A DNA stretch of 64,000 nt from an uncultured Faecalibacterium sp. (lineage in GTDB: Bacteria > Bacillota > Clostridia > Oscillospirales > Ruminococcaceae): contig CAKSZS010000002.1 of assembly GCA_934525845.1 (NCBI GenBank), positions 109,617 to 173,616 of the forward strand, read 5' to 3'. Position 1 is the stretch's first letter. Every line of letters begins with the position of its first letter. The notes below the pieces were generated by a model. It saw only the letters and a list, made by a program, of their open reading frames with translations. It made no database searches and was not told the origin of the DNA. The position numbers and the translations under genes were made by a program. Below are positions 25,845-34,034 of the stretch, one piece after another.

Positions 25845-26885
25845 TCAGGCCTTCCCGTTCATCTCATCCCGGCGCAGCTGGCCGCAGGCGGCGCTGATCT
25901 CGCTGCCCAGACGGCGGCGCACCGTGGCGTTGACACCCAGGCTCTCCAGCTTCTGCTGGAACCGGCGCACGTTGGCGGCATCGGTGGCGGAGTAGGGACT
26001 GCCGTCCACCGGATTGATGGGGATCAGGTTCACATGGGCACCCATGCCGCGGATCAGATCGGCCAGCTGCTTGGCGCAGGCATCCGAATCATTGACGCCC
26101 CGCACCATGGAATATTCAAAGCTGACCCGGCGTCCGGTGGTGTTCTGATAGCGGCGCACGGCCTGCATCAGCTGCTCCACGGGGTAGGCGTCGTTCACCG
26201 GCATCATACCGCTGCGGATCTCGTTGTTGGGGGCGTGCAGCGACACCGAAAGGGTGAGCTGCAGCTTCTTTTCCGCCAGCAGGTCGATCTTTGGCACCAG
26301 GCCGCAGGTGGAAAGGCTGATGTTTCGCATCCCGATGTTGACGCCTTCGGGCGAGGTGATGTTTTCCAGAAAGCGCATCACTTCGTCAAAATTATCCAGC
26401 GGCTCACCGATGCCCATGAGCACGATGTGGGAGATGCGCTCCCCGATGTCCTTCTGGGCGGTGTAGATCTCCGAGCAGATCTCACCGGCTTCCAGGTTGC
26501 GCACCCGGCCCGCCTGGGTAGAGGCGCAGAACCGGCAGCCCATGCGGCAGCCCACCTGGGTGGACACGCACACCGTGTTGCCGTAGTGGTAGCGCATGAC
26601 GACCGTCTCGATGCAGTTGCCGTCGGCCATGCGCAGCAGGTACTTGACCGTGCCGTCCTTGGCTTCCTGCCGGCGCTCGATCTGCGGGGCGGCAATGTAG
26701 AATTGCTCTTCCAGCCTGGCCAGCAGGGTCTTGGGCTGATCGGTCATGGCCGAAAACTCGGTGACCAGCTTCTGGTGCACCCAGTGGAAGATCTGCTTGG
26801 CCCGGAAGCCCGGCTGTCCCAGCGCCTTGAGTTCTGCGGAAAGCTGTTCCAGCGTCAGGGACGAAATACAGCGTTTTTGTTCCAT
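25845..26885 (-). CDS. rlmN: 23S rRNA (adenine(2503)-C(2))-methyltransferase RlmN
   Basis: RlmN (346 aa) is a radical-SAM enzyme that methylates A2503 of 23S rRNA and A37 of some tRNAs. The CxxxCxxC cluster is in GCRMGCRFCAST, and the resolving cysteines, including the one in LSTCGLVP and the C-terminal one, are present. It stands between rsmB and prpC in the conserved translation/cell-cycle block. Confidence 0.96.
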   Translation of the reverse strand: MEQKRCISSLTLEQLSAELKALGQPGFRAKQIFHWVHQKLVTEFSAMTDQPKTLLARLEEQFYIAAPQIERRQEAKDGTVKYLLRMADGNCIETVVMRYHYGNTVCVSTQVGCRMGCRFCASTQAGRVRNLEAGEICSEIYTAQKDIGERISHIVLMGIGEPLDNFDEVMRFLENITSPEGVNIGMRNISLSTCGLVPKIDLLAEKKLQLTLSVSLHAPNNEIRSGMMPVNDAYPVEQLMQAVRRYQNTTGRRVSFEYSMVRGVNDSDACAKQLADLIRGMGAHVNLIPINPVDGSPYSATDAANVRRFQQKLESLGVNATVRRRLGSEISAACGQLRRDEMNGKA

Positions 26886-26935
26886 TGTGTTCTCCTATTG
26901 ATGATACGAACCAGCGCGGCGCTGCATTGCACCGT

Positions 26936-28258
26936 TCAGCGGGCTTTCTGCATTGCGCAGAGGAAAAAGCCGTCCATGCCGGTGCGGGTGGGCACCGAGA
27001 GCATCCCGAACCCGGTGTCGGTCATGCCCTGGGGCATGGCCACCGCCGGTTCTGCCCGAGAAAATTCCGGGTGCCGCTGCAGAAAAGCTTTCACCTGCTG
27101 CTGATTTTCTGCCGGGTCGATGGTGCAGGTGGAATAGACGAGCCGTCCGCCGGGCTTGAGCAGGGCGGCGGCGGTGTCCAGAATCGCCGCCTGGGTGGCA
27201 CGCAGTTCCGCCTGCCGGGCCGGGTCCAGCGTTTTGTAGCGCAGGTCCGGCTTTTTGGCCAGGATGCCCAGACCGCTGCAGGGCACATCGGTCAGGATGC
27301 GGTCCGCCTGCGGCAGGGCCGGGTTGACCCGTGTGGCATCATTGCACAGCGTTTTTACGTTGGTCAGGCCCATGCGGTCCACGGCGGTGCGGATGAGCTG
27401 CACCCGGTTCTCGGCAGCATCACAGCTGCAGAGGGTGCCGGTGTTCTGCATCTGCTCTGCCAGCAGGATGGTCTTGCCGCCGGGGGCCGCGCACAGGTCC
27501 AGCACCGTTTCACCGGGCTGAGCCTCCACGCAGAGCGCTGCCAGCTGGCTGGCCTGGCCTTCCACATGGTAGTATCCGGCGCGGAACAGTTCCTTATCCG
27601 CCGGACTGCCCTCGAAGCGGGCCAGCACGCTGCCGGGCACACTGCCCTGCCGCACCTCCCGCACACCGCTCTCGGTGAGCTTTTCGCACAGCTCTGCGGC
27701 GCTGGCCTTAAGGGGGTTGGCCCGCAGGCTGGTCAGACCGCCGTCGGCGGTGTGGGTCAGGAGGTCCAGCGCCTCCTCCGGGTACTGCTTGTGGAGGAAC
27801 TCCGCCACATCCCGTCCGGCGGACCCCAGCACCATCAGACGCTCCACCTCGTCCGCAAAGACAGCGGCGGAAAGGTCGTAGGCACAGGCGCGGCGCAGGA
27901 CTGCGTTGACCAGTCCGGAGGCGCTGGATTTCTTGAAACTGCGGGTCAGCTTAACGGCTTCATTGACCGCCGCCGACACCGGCACCTGCATATAGCGGGC
28001 CTGCGCCAGGGCCGAGCGCAGGATCTCCCGCACCGGGGCGTCCAGCTTGGCCAGACCCTTGGGCAGAAACTGCTCCAGGATGTAGTCCAGCGTGCCCCGG
28101 TGTTCCAGCACCATATAAAAAATGGCGCTGGCAAAGGCTTTGTCGCGGCCCTCCAGTTTCTGGCGCTTCAGTTCGGCATCCAGGATCAGGTTGGAAAACC
28201 CGTCCTGTTCCTGCCGCACCAGTGCAGAAACGGCTGCCGCGCGCGGATTCGCCGCCAT
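26936..28258 (-). CDS. rsmB: 16S rRNA (cytosine(967)-C(5))-methyltransferase RsmB
   Basis: RsmB (440 aa) has an N-terminal NusB-like RNA-binding domain and a C-terminal SAM methyltransferase domain. It has DLCAAPGGKT for SAM, the catalytic DVPCSGLG cysteine and the second cysteine in STCTIDP. The frame is open far into fmt, but ATG 28258 shares one base with the fmt stop (TGATG), the usual coupled start. It sits after fmt as in B. subtilis. Confidence 0.95.
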   Translation of the reverse strand: MAANPRAAAVSALVRQEQDGFSNLILDAELKRQKLEGRDKAFASAIFYMVLEHRGTLDYILEQFLPKGLAKLDAPVREILRSALAQARYMQVPVSAAVNEAVKLTRSFKKSSASGLVNAVLRRACAYDLSAAVFADEVERLMVLGSAGRDVAEFLHKQYPEEALDLLTHTADGGLTSLRANPLKASAAELCEKLTESGVREVRQGSVPGSVLARFEGSPADKELFRAGYYHVEGQASQLAALCVEAQPGETVLDLCAAPGGKTILLAEQMQNTGTLCSCDAAENRVQLIRTAVDRMGLTNVKTLCNDATRVNPALPQADRILTDVPCSGLGILAKKPDLRYKTLDPARQAELRATQAAILDTAAALLKPGGRLVYSTCTIDPAENQQQVKAFLQRHPEFSRAEPAVAMPQGMTDTGFGMLSVPTRTGMDGFFLCAMQKAR

Positions 28259-29178
28259 CAGAGGGTATCCCCCGTCTTCAGGCGCAGACCCGCTGCAAAA
28301 GAGGTGCCATCCATGGGCTTTTTGCCCTCTGGCACCACGTTCAGCAGCTGGATGGCTCCCTCGCCGCAGGCCACGGTCAGGGGCTTGACGGCCAGCACGG
28401 TGCCGGGCGCTTCCCCGTGGGAAGCCACGGCGCGGCAGGCGTTGACCTTGACCTTTTTGCCTGCGGAGGTGACGAACCATGCGCTGGGCCAGGGGTTCAT
28501 GCCGCGCACCCAGTTGTGGATGTGGGCGGCGGAGTCGGTCAGCTTGAATTCCGCCATCTCCTTGCTGAGCATGGGGGCGACGGAAGCGTTCTCGTGATTC
28601 TGGGGCTGGGGTGTCAGGGTCCCGGCTTCGATGGCAGGCACCACCTCGCACAGCACCCGGGCACCCACGGCGGTGACCCGGTCGAACAGCTCGCCGCTGG
28701 TCTCCTCCGGGTCGATGGCGATCTTCTCACAGCGGAGCACATCGCCGGTGTCCAGGCCCTCGTCCATCTGCATGATGGACACACCGGTCTCGGCATCGCC
28801 GTTCAGCACGGCCCACTGCACCGGGGCGCTGCCGCGGTACTTGGGCAGCAGCGAGACGTGCAGGTTGATGCAGCCGTACTTCGGGGCTTCCAGCACCGAC
28901 TTGGGCAGGATGCAGCCATAAGCCACCACCACGATGAGGTCCGGGGCCAGGGCGCGGATGTTGGCATCCTCGCTGCCGTCCCGCAGGGTGCGGGGCTGGA
29001 ACACCGGGGTGCCGTGGGCCAGCGCCACTTCCTTCACCGGCGGAGCCGTGAGCACCTGCTTGCGGCCCACCGGCTTGTCCCGCCGGGTGTACACCGCACA
29101 GATGTCGTGCCCGGCGGCATACAGGGCTTTTAGGCACTCGGCGGCAATGTCCGGGGTGCCCATGAACAAAATGCGCAT
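28258..29178 (-). CDS. fmt: Methionyl-tRNA formyltransferase
   Basis: Fmt (306 aa) formylates initiator Met-tRNA. It has the start MRILFMGTPDIAAECL, the catalytic Asn/His in INLHVSLLPKYRGSAP and the Asp-containing MQMDEGLDTGDVL. It directly follows def with a 1-bp gap, the usual pair for adding and removing the formyl group. Confidence 0.97.
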   Translation of the reverse strand: MRILFMGTPDIAAECLKALYAAGHDICAVYTRRDKPVGRKQVLTAPPVKEVALAHGTPVFQPRTLRDGSEDANIRALAPDLIVVVAYGCILPKSVLEAPKYGCINLHVSLLPKYRGSAPVQWAVLNGDAETGVSIMQMDEGLDTGDVLRCEKIAIDPEETSGELFDRVTAVGARVLCEVVPAIEAGTLTPQPQNHENASVAPMLSKEMAEFKLTDSAAHIHNWVRGMNPWPSAWFVTSAGKKVKVNACRAVASHGEAPGTVLAVKPLTVACGEGAIQLLNVVPEGKKPMDGTSFAAGLRLKTGDTL

Positions 29179-29179
29179 C

Positions 29180-29716
29180 TTAGTTGTTTCCTTTCGCTTC
29201 GCGGGCAGCCTTTTTGCCTTCCTCGGTGTCCTCGTAGAAGTACTCGCTGGACTGCATGATGGTGATGCCGTCCAGATGGTCGTTCTCGTGCTGGATGCAG
29301 CGGGCCAGCAGACCCTCGGCCTCCAGCTCGAACCAGTTGCCGTTGCGGTCCTGTGCGCGGACTTTGACGGCGGCCGGGCGGGTCACTGCGCCGTTGTGGC
29401 CGGGGAAGGACAGGCAGCCCTCGTAGGCGGTCTCCTCATCCTCGGACACGGCGAGGATCTCCGGGTTCACGAAGTCGATGAACTTGTACTCGTAATCTGC
29501 GGGGATCTCCTCCGGGGCGTCGGTGGTGTCCCACACGACGAACAGGCGGCGCAGCATCCCCACCTGCGGGCCGGCCAGACCCACGCCGTCGGCGGCGATC
29601 ATGGTCTCGTGCATATCGTCCAGCAGAGTAGCCAGACGGTCGTCAAAATTGGTCACAGGGCGGCAGACCTTGTTCAGGATGGGGTCGCCCTCTTTTACGA
29701 TGTTGCGGATTGCCAT
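29180..29716 (-). CDS. def: Peptide deformylase
   Basis: Def (178 aa) removes the N-formyl group of new proteins. All three metal motifs are intact: GVGLAGPQ, EGCLSFPG (metal Cys) and QHENDHLDG (HExxH). It lies between priA and fmt. Confidence 0.97.
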   Translation of the reverse strand: MAIRNIVKEGDPILNKVCRPVTNFDDRLATLLDDMHETMIAADGVGLAGPQVGMLRRLFVVWDTTDAPEEIPADYEYKFIDFVNPEILAVSEDEETAYEGCLSFPGHNGAVTRPAAVKVRAQDRNGNWFELEAEGLLARCIQHENDHLDGITIMQSSEYFYEDTEEGKKAAREAKGNN

Positions 29717-29737
29717 AAATGGTACCTCCCAAAAATA

Positions 29738-31999
29738 TCAGATGTCACCGTCCGAATGCAGATCCACCACGACGGTGGCCTTGGACGGGAGCTTTTCTTT
29801 TTCGTACAATTCCAGGGTGCCGCGCACCAGATCGCGGAAGCGGCGGTCGTTGCGGCACTTGACGGTCAGTTTATAGCGGTAGGTGTCGTTGATTTTTTCG
29901 ATGCTGCCGGGGGTCGGTCCCAGCACCCGCAGGGGGATGTCCGGCTGCTTTGCGGCCAGCTGGCCCAGCAGGGCGGAGAATCGTGCCGCTGCCCGGGCCA
30001 CCTCGATCTCCTTGGCCCCGGCAAAGCCGATGACGCACAGCCCGCAGAAAGGCGGGTACAAACCCAGTTTCCGGTACGCGATCTCCTGTTCGAAGAACGC
30101 GTCGTAATCCTGCGCGGCGGCAAGGTTCAGCACCGGGTTGTCCGGGTCGGTGGTCTGGATGATGGCATAGCCGGGGTCCTTGGCCCGGCCGCTGCGGCCC
30201 ACCACCTGGGTAATGAGGCTGAACACGTTCTCGTAGGCCCGGAAGCCCTGTGCGAACAGCAGCGAGTCGATGCCCAGCACACCCACCAGGGTCACATCCT
30301 CAAAGTCCAGACCCTTGGCCACCATCTGGGTGCCCACCATAATGTCATATTCGTGGTGGGCAAATTTGGCCAGCAGCTTTTCGTGGGCGTCCTTGGCGGC
30401 GGTGGAGTCCTGGTCCATCCGCAGCACCCGGGCATCCGGGAAGAGCTTTGCCAGTTCTTCTTCCGCTTTCTGGGTGCCGAAGCCCCGATACTGCAGCTTA
30501 CCGCCGCAGGCGGGGCATTGGGTGGGCGGCGGGTCCATCTGACTGCCGCAGTAGTGGCACAGCAGCTTGTGGGCCGACTTGTGGTAGACCATGGGCACGC
30601 TGCATTTGGGACATTTGAGCACCTCGCGGCAGTCCTCGCACTGGGCCATGGTCTGGTAGCCCCGGCGGTTCAGCAGCAGAATGGTCTGCTTTTCTGCATC
30701 CAGGTTGCGGCGGATGGCGTCTTCCAGCGCAAGGCTGATCTCCCGGGGGTTGCCGGAAGCCAGTTCCGCCCGCATATCCACGATCTGCACACTGGGCAGC
30801 GGGTTGCCGCCGTAGCGCTGGGTGAGCCGCACCAGCTTGGTGCGGCCCTGCCGGGCGGCATAAAAGCTCTCGGTGCTGGGGGTGGCGCTGGCCAGCAGGA
30901 GCAGTGCCCCGTTTTCCGCCGCACGCTGCCGGGCCACCTCATGGGCGGAGTAGCGGGGTGCGGATTCGGACCGGTAGGTGTGCTCCTGCTCCTCGTCGAT
31001 GATGACCAGGCCGATGTTTTCCAGCGGCGAGAAGATGGCACTGCGGGTGCCCACCACGATGTCCGCGCCGCCGTCCTGGATCATCTGCCACTGCAGCAGG
31101 CGTTCGGTGTGGTTGAGGGCGGAGTGCTGCACCGCCACCCGGCGGCCAAACTGCCGCTTGAGCCGCAGGATCATCTGGGGCGTCAGGCTGATTTCCGGCA
31201 CCAGCACCAGCGCACGTTTGCCCAGCTCCAGACACCGGGCAATGAGCTTTAAGAATACCAGCGTTTTGCCGCTGCCGGTCACGCCGTACAGCAGAGCCGC
31301 ATGGGGCGCGTCATCTTCCAGATCCGGCAGAAGGGCTTCATACGCTGCCTGCTGATCCGGGGTCAGGTCGATGGGGTCGTTCTGCAGCGGGATGGACGCA
31401 TACAGATCGATGGACTTGTTCACCTTGCTGCATTCCAGCACGCCTTTGCTGCACAGATTGTCCAGCACAGCGCGGCTGATGCCCCGGCCTTCCAGCTCGT
31501 TCAGGGTGCGCGGCCCACCGCCCAGCAGCGCCACGGCCGCCAGTTGTTTGGCGGTGGGCTTCGGCTTGGACGGCAGCGTGCCCACCAGCTCGTAGGAATT
31601 TTCCGTGTGGCGGGTGAGCTGCTTGTGCAGCACCGGGGTCACGCCGTCCGCCGCCACGGCGGGCTTGTACTGCGCTCCATACGGGATGACCGCCTTGACG
31701 GCCTCGTAATAGGTGCAGAAGGTGCGCTCCTTCAAAAAGTGCACCAGGCGCAGCAGCTCCGGGGTCAGGCAGGCGGAGGCCGGGGCCACGTCGAAGAGGA
31801 ACTTCAGCTTGGAATGTTCCGGTTCGGCATCGCAGGCCAACACCACGCCCATGCGGGCGCGGCTGCCTTTGCCGAAGGGCACCAGCACCATGCTGCCCAG
31901 CCGCACCTTGTCCTGATGTTCCGGCAGAACCGCATAGGTATACAGTTTATCAAAATGGAAGGTCGCGTTGCTTACCGCGACGCCCACCGTTTTTGGCAT
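29738..31999 (-). CDS. priA: Primosomal replication restart helicase PriA
   Basis: PriA (753 aa) restarts stalled forks by loading the replisome. It has an N-terminal DNA-binding domain, helicase Walker A (GVTGSGKT), Walker B/DEEx (IIDEEQEH) and a zinc-binding region of paired cysteines (CEDCREVLKCPKC, CHYCGS, CPACGG). It is between gmk and def. Two genes that usually separate gmk and priA in Firmicutes, rpoZ and coaBC, are absent. Confidence 0.96.
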   Translation of the reverse strand: MPKTVGVAVSNATFHFDKLYTYAVLPEHQDKVRLGSMVLVPFGKGSRARMGVVLACDAEPEHSKLKFLFDVAPASACLTPELLRLVHFLKERTFCTYYEAVKAVIPYGAQYKPAVAADGVTPVLHKQLTRHTENSYELVGTLPSKPKPTAKQLAAVALLGGGPRTLNELEGRGISRAVLDNLCSKGVLECSKVNKSIDLYASIPLQNDPIDLTPDQQAAYEALLPDLEDDAPHAALLYGVTGSGKTLVFLKLIARCLELGKRALVLVPEISLTPQMILRLKRQFGRRVAVQHSALNHTERLLQWQMIQDGGADIVVGTRSAIFSPLENIGLVIIDEEQEHTYRSESAPRYSAHEVARQRAAENGALLLLASATPSTESFYAARQGRTKLVRLTQRYGGNPLPSVQIVDMRAELASGNPREISLALEDAIRRNLDAEKQTILLLNRRGYQTMAQCEDCREVLKCPKCSVPMVYHKSAHKLLCHYCGSQMDPPPTQCPACGGKLQYRGFGTQKAEEELAKLFPDARVLRMDQDSTAAKDAHEKLLAKFAHHEYDIMVGTQMVAKGLDFEDVTLVGVLGIDSLLFAQGFRAYENVFSLITQVVGRSGRAKDPGYAIIQTTDPDNPVLNLAAAQDYDAFFEQEIAYRKLGLYPPFCGLCVIGFAGAKEIEVARAAARFSALLGQLAAKQPDIPLRVLGPTPGSIEKINDTYRYKLTVKCRNDRRFRDLVRGTLELYEKEKLPSKATVVVDLHSDGDI

Positions 32000-32023
32000 G
32001 GATGCAGCTCCTTCGGGTTTTAT

Positions 32024-32596
32024 TTACCGGGAAATGCCGGCACGCTGGCAGATGATCTGGTACAGTTCCTGCGCACAGGCCTCCACCTCGTGGTTCACCA
32101 GCTTGACGGTGAACTTGTCCTGCTCAGCCAGCTCCTGCTTGGCGGTGGCCAGACGCTCGCGGATGCTCTCCTCGGTCTCGGTGCCGCGGCCGCGCAGACG
32201 GCGTTCCAGCTCCTCCTCGGACGGGGGCAGCAGGAAGACGGTGGTGGCGTCCGGGAACATCCGGCGGATGTTGGCCGCGCCGTGCACATCGATGACCAGC
32301 ACCACCAGCTTGCCGGCGTTCAGACGCTGGTCCACTTCGGAGCGCAGGGTGCCGTAATAGTTGCCGTTGTAGAAGTTGTGCTCCACCACCTGGTCGTTGG
32401 CGATCAGCTGCTGGAACTCTTCCCGGGTGCGGTAGTAGTAGTCCACACCCTCCTGCTCCCCGGGGCGCGGGGCGCGGGTGGTGGCGGAGACGGTCTTCTC
32501 GATCTCGGGATGCATCTTCCGCAGAGCGCCGACCACGCTGTCCTTGCCGGTACCGGCTGCGCCAGAAACTACAAACAGATACTTTTCATTCGCCAT
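32024..32596 (-). CDS. gmk: Guanylate kinase
   Basis: Gmk (190 aa) makes GDP from GMP. P-loop GAAGTGKDS (the usual Ser-Gly-Ala pattern is slightly altered), the GMP-binding SATTRAPRPGE and GVDYYYRTREEF are clear. It overlaps remA by 11 bases, consistent with the conserved yicC-remA-gmk unit. Confidence 0.96.
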   Translation of the reverse strand: MANEKYLFVVSGAAGTGKDSVVGALRKMHPEIEKTVSATTRAPRPGEQEGVDYYYRTREEFQQLIANDQVVEHNFYNGNYYGTLRSEVDQRLNAGKLVVLVIDVHGAANIRRMFPDATTVFLLPPSEEELERRLRGRGTETEESIRERLATAKQELAEQDKFTVKLVNHEVEACAQELYQIICQRAGISR

Positions 32597-32864
32597 GGGT
32601 CTGTTCCTCCTCTATCGTTCCCTTGCCTTCCTGCCCGGCCGCACGGTTGGCCACCGTTTCCGGCTGCAAAGCAGAAAGCACCACATGATCGGAGTCCATG
32701 ATGAGCACCGCACGGGTGCTGCGTCCATAGGATGCATCGATGAGCATCCCACGCTCCCGGGCCTCCTTGACCAGACGCTTGACCGGCGCGGAATCCGGGC
32801 TGACCACTGCCACGACCCGTCCCGCACTGACCATGTTGCCAAATCCGATGTTGATCAGCTTCAT
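32586..32864 (-). CDS. remA: RemA/DUF370 family regulator
   Basis: A 92-residue DUF370/RemA protein. In Bacillus, RemA is a DNA-binding activator of matrix and osmotic genes; outside Bacilli its targets are unknown. The family signature IGFGNMVSAGRVVAVVSPDS and DASYGRSTRAVLIMDSDHV is clear. It sits between yicC and gmk, the conserved location. Confidence 0.94.
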   Translation of the reverse strand: MKLINIGFGNMVSAGRVVAVVSPDSAPVKRLVKEARERGMLIDASYGRSTRAVLIMDSDHVVLSALQPETVANRAAGQEGKGTIEEEQTHGE

Positions 32865-32891
32865 AAACTCCTCCGAATCGGTCGTTGTTCC

Positions 32892-33770
32892 TTACTCCAG
32901 ATTCTGGATCTGCTCGCGGATCTTCTCGATCTCCGCCTTCATGTCCACCACGATGCGGGTGATGTCCAGGTCCTGGCACTTGGAGCCGATGGTGTTGGTC
33001 TCACGGTTCAGCTCCTGGGTCAGGAAATCCAGCTTGCGGCCCACCGGCTCGTTCAGCTCCAGGATCTCCCGGTACTGGGAGATGTGGCTGCGCAGACGCA
33101 CGGTCTCCTCATCCACAGCGGTCTTGTCGCCGAAAATGGCAGCTTCGGTCAGCACGCGGGCATCGTCGATGTCGCGGTCTTCCAGAAGTACCTTGAGCTT
33201 CTCGTACAGGCGGTTGGTGTAGGCTTCCACCCGGCCGGCGCTCAGGGACTCCACCTTGCCGACACACTCTTCCAGGAAGTTCAGGCGGTTTTCCACGTCT
33301 GCTTTCATCTTGGCGCCCTCGGCGGCGCGCATCTCCACGAAGCGGTCCAGTGCCTGGGCCGTGACCGCGGAAACGTCCTCCCACAGCTGTTCCTCGTCCA
33401 CATCGGCGTGGCGGGTGGACAGCACATCCGGGAAGCGGGTCAGCGCCCCGGCGGTGACGTCGTTCTTCACGCCCAGCTGCTCCGAAATATCCCGCAGAGC
33501 CTGCTGATAGCTGCGGGCCAGCTCCATGTTCACGGCCACCACAGTGTCTGCGGCATCCACGTTCTGGATGGTCATGCTCAGCTCCACCTTGCCGCGGGTG
33601 ATGCGCTCGTTCAGCTGCTTTTTCAGGCGGCTGTCCAGGTAGCTGCAGGTGCGCGGGATGCGCGAAGAATACTCAAAATAGCGGGAGTTGACACTGCGCA
33701 GTTCCACCGTGATCTCACGGCCATTGCGCACAGCGGTCCCTCTGCCGAAACCGGTCATGCTTAAAATCAT
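32892..33770 (-). CDS. yicC: Endoribonuclease YicC family protein
   Basis: A 292-residue YicC/YloC protein, a manganese-dependent endoribonuclease family. The start is MILSMTGFGRG with AAGGAG 5 nt upstream, so ATG 33770 is chosen over a frame extension to 33854. The conserved VELRSVNSRYFEYSSRIPR and GRKLDFLTQELNRETNTIGSK are present. It is the first gene of the 12-kb conserved block, behind a good promoter and a hairpin leader. Confidence 0.95.
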   Translation of the reverse strand: MILSMTGFGRGTAVRNGREITVELRSVNSRYFEYSSRIPRTCSYLDSRLKKQLNERITRGKVELSMTIQNVDAADTVVAVNMELARSYQQALRDISEQLGVKNDVTAGALTRFPDVLSTRHADVDEEQLWEDVSAVTAQALDRFVEMRAAEGAKMKADVENRLNFLEECVGKVESLSAGRVEAYTNRLYEKLKVLLEDRDIDDARVLTEAAIFGDKTAVDEETVRLRSHISQYREILELNEPVGRKLDFLTQELNRETNTIGSKCQDLDITRIVVDMKAEIEKIREQIQNLE

Positions 33771-33809
33771 ACGGTCTCCTTTTTGTCCTCTTGCGTGTTG
33801 TAAATCCGG

Positions 33810-33857
33810 TATATGTATCCGCGTTTGGGTACACAAGCCCATGTTACGATACATATA
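33810..33857 (-). repeat. Leader hairpin of the yicC operon
   Basis: TATATGTATC (33810-33819) and GATACATATA (33848-33857) are perfect 10-bp inverted arms. They lie at the start of the predicted yicC transcript, ending close to its 5' end. The intervening 28 bases also contain a small GGG/CCC stem. A role in mRNA protection or regulation is possible. Confidence 0.6.
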
Positions 33858-33862
33858 ACATC

Positions 33863-33891
33863 ATTTTACTATTCTTTCCGGAAAAATTCAA
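33863..33891 (-). promoter_or_regulatory. Promoter of the yicC-to-spoVM operon
   Basis: On the minus strand, TTGAAT (33891-33886), 17-bp spacer, TAAAAT (33868-33863). The start point falls at the leader hairpin. Confidence 0.75.
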
Positions 33892-33981
33892 GGTGCAGGA
33901 AGGTTTCTGCGCCGTGCACCCGGTGCATTTCGCGTGGGCACGAAACAAAGAGGAGGAGTGGAAATGTTCAAGGCATACAAA

Positions 33982-34013
33982 AAGCCTCCCGCAGAAATGC
34001 GGGAGGCTTGAAA
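33982..34013 (-). terminator. Terminator of the carboxyltransferase operon
   Basis: AAGCCTCCCGCA (33982-33993) pairs perfectly with TGCGGGAGGCTT (33998-34009) around a GAAA loop. On the minus strand it is followed by TTTTTG. It ends the operon whose last gene stops at 34035. Confidence 0.85.
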
Positions 34014-34034
34014 CGCTGATGAAATCAGTTCAGC

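Noticed and set aside
28934..31252. 772-codon plus-strand frame over priA/def
   Set aside because: Antisense shadow; both real genes have all catalytic motifs on the minus strand.
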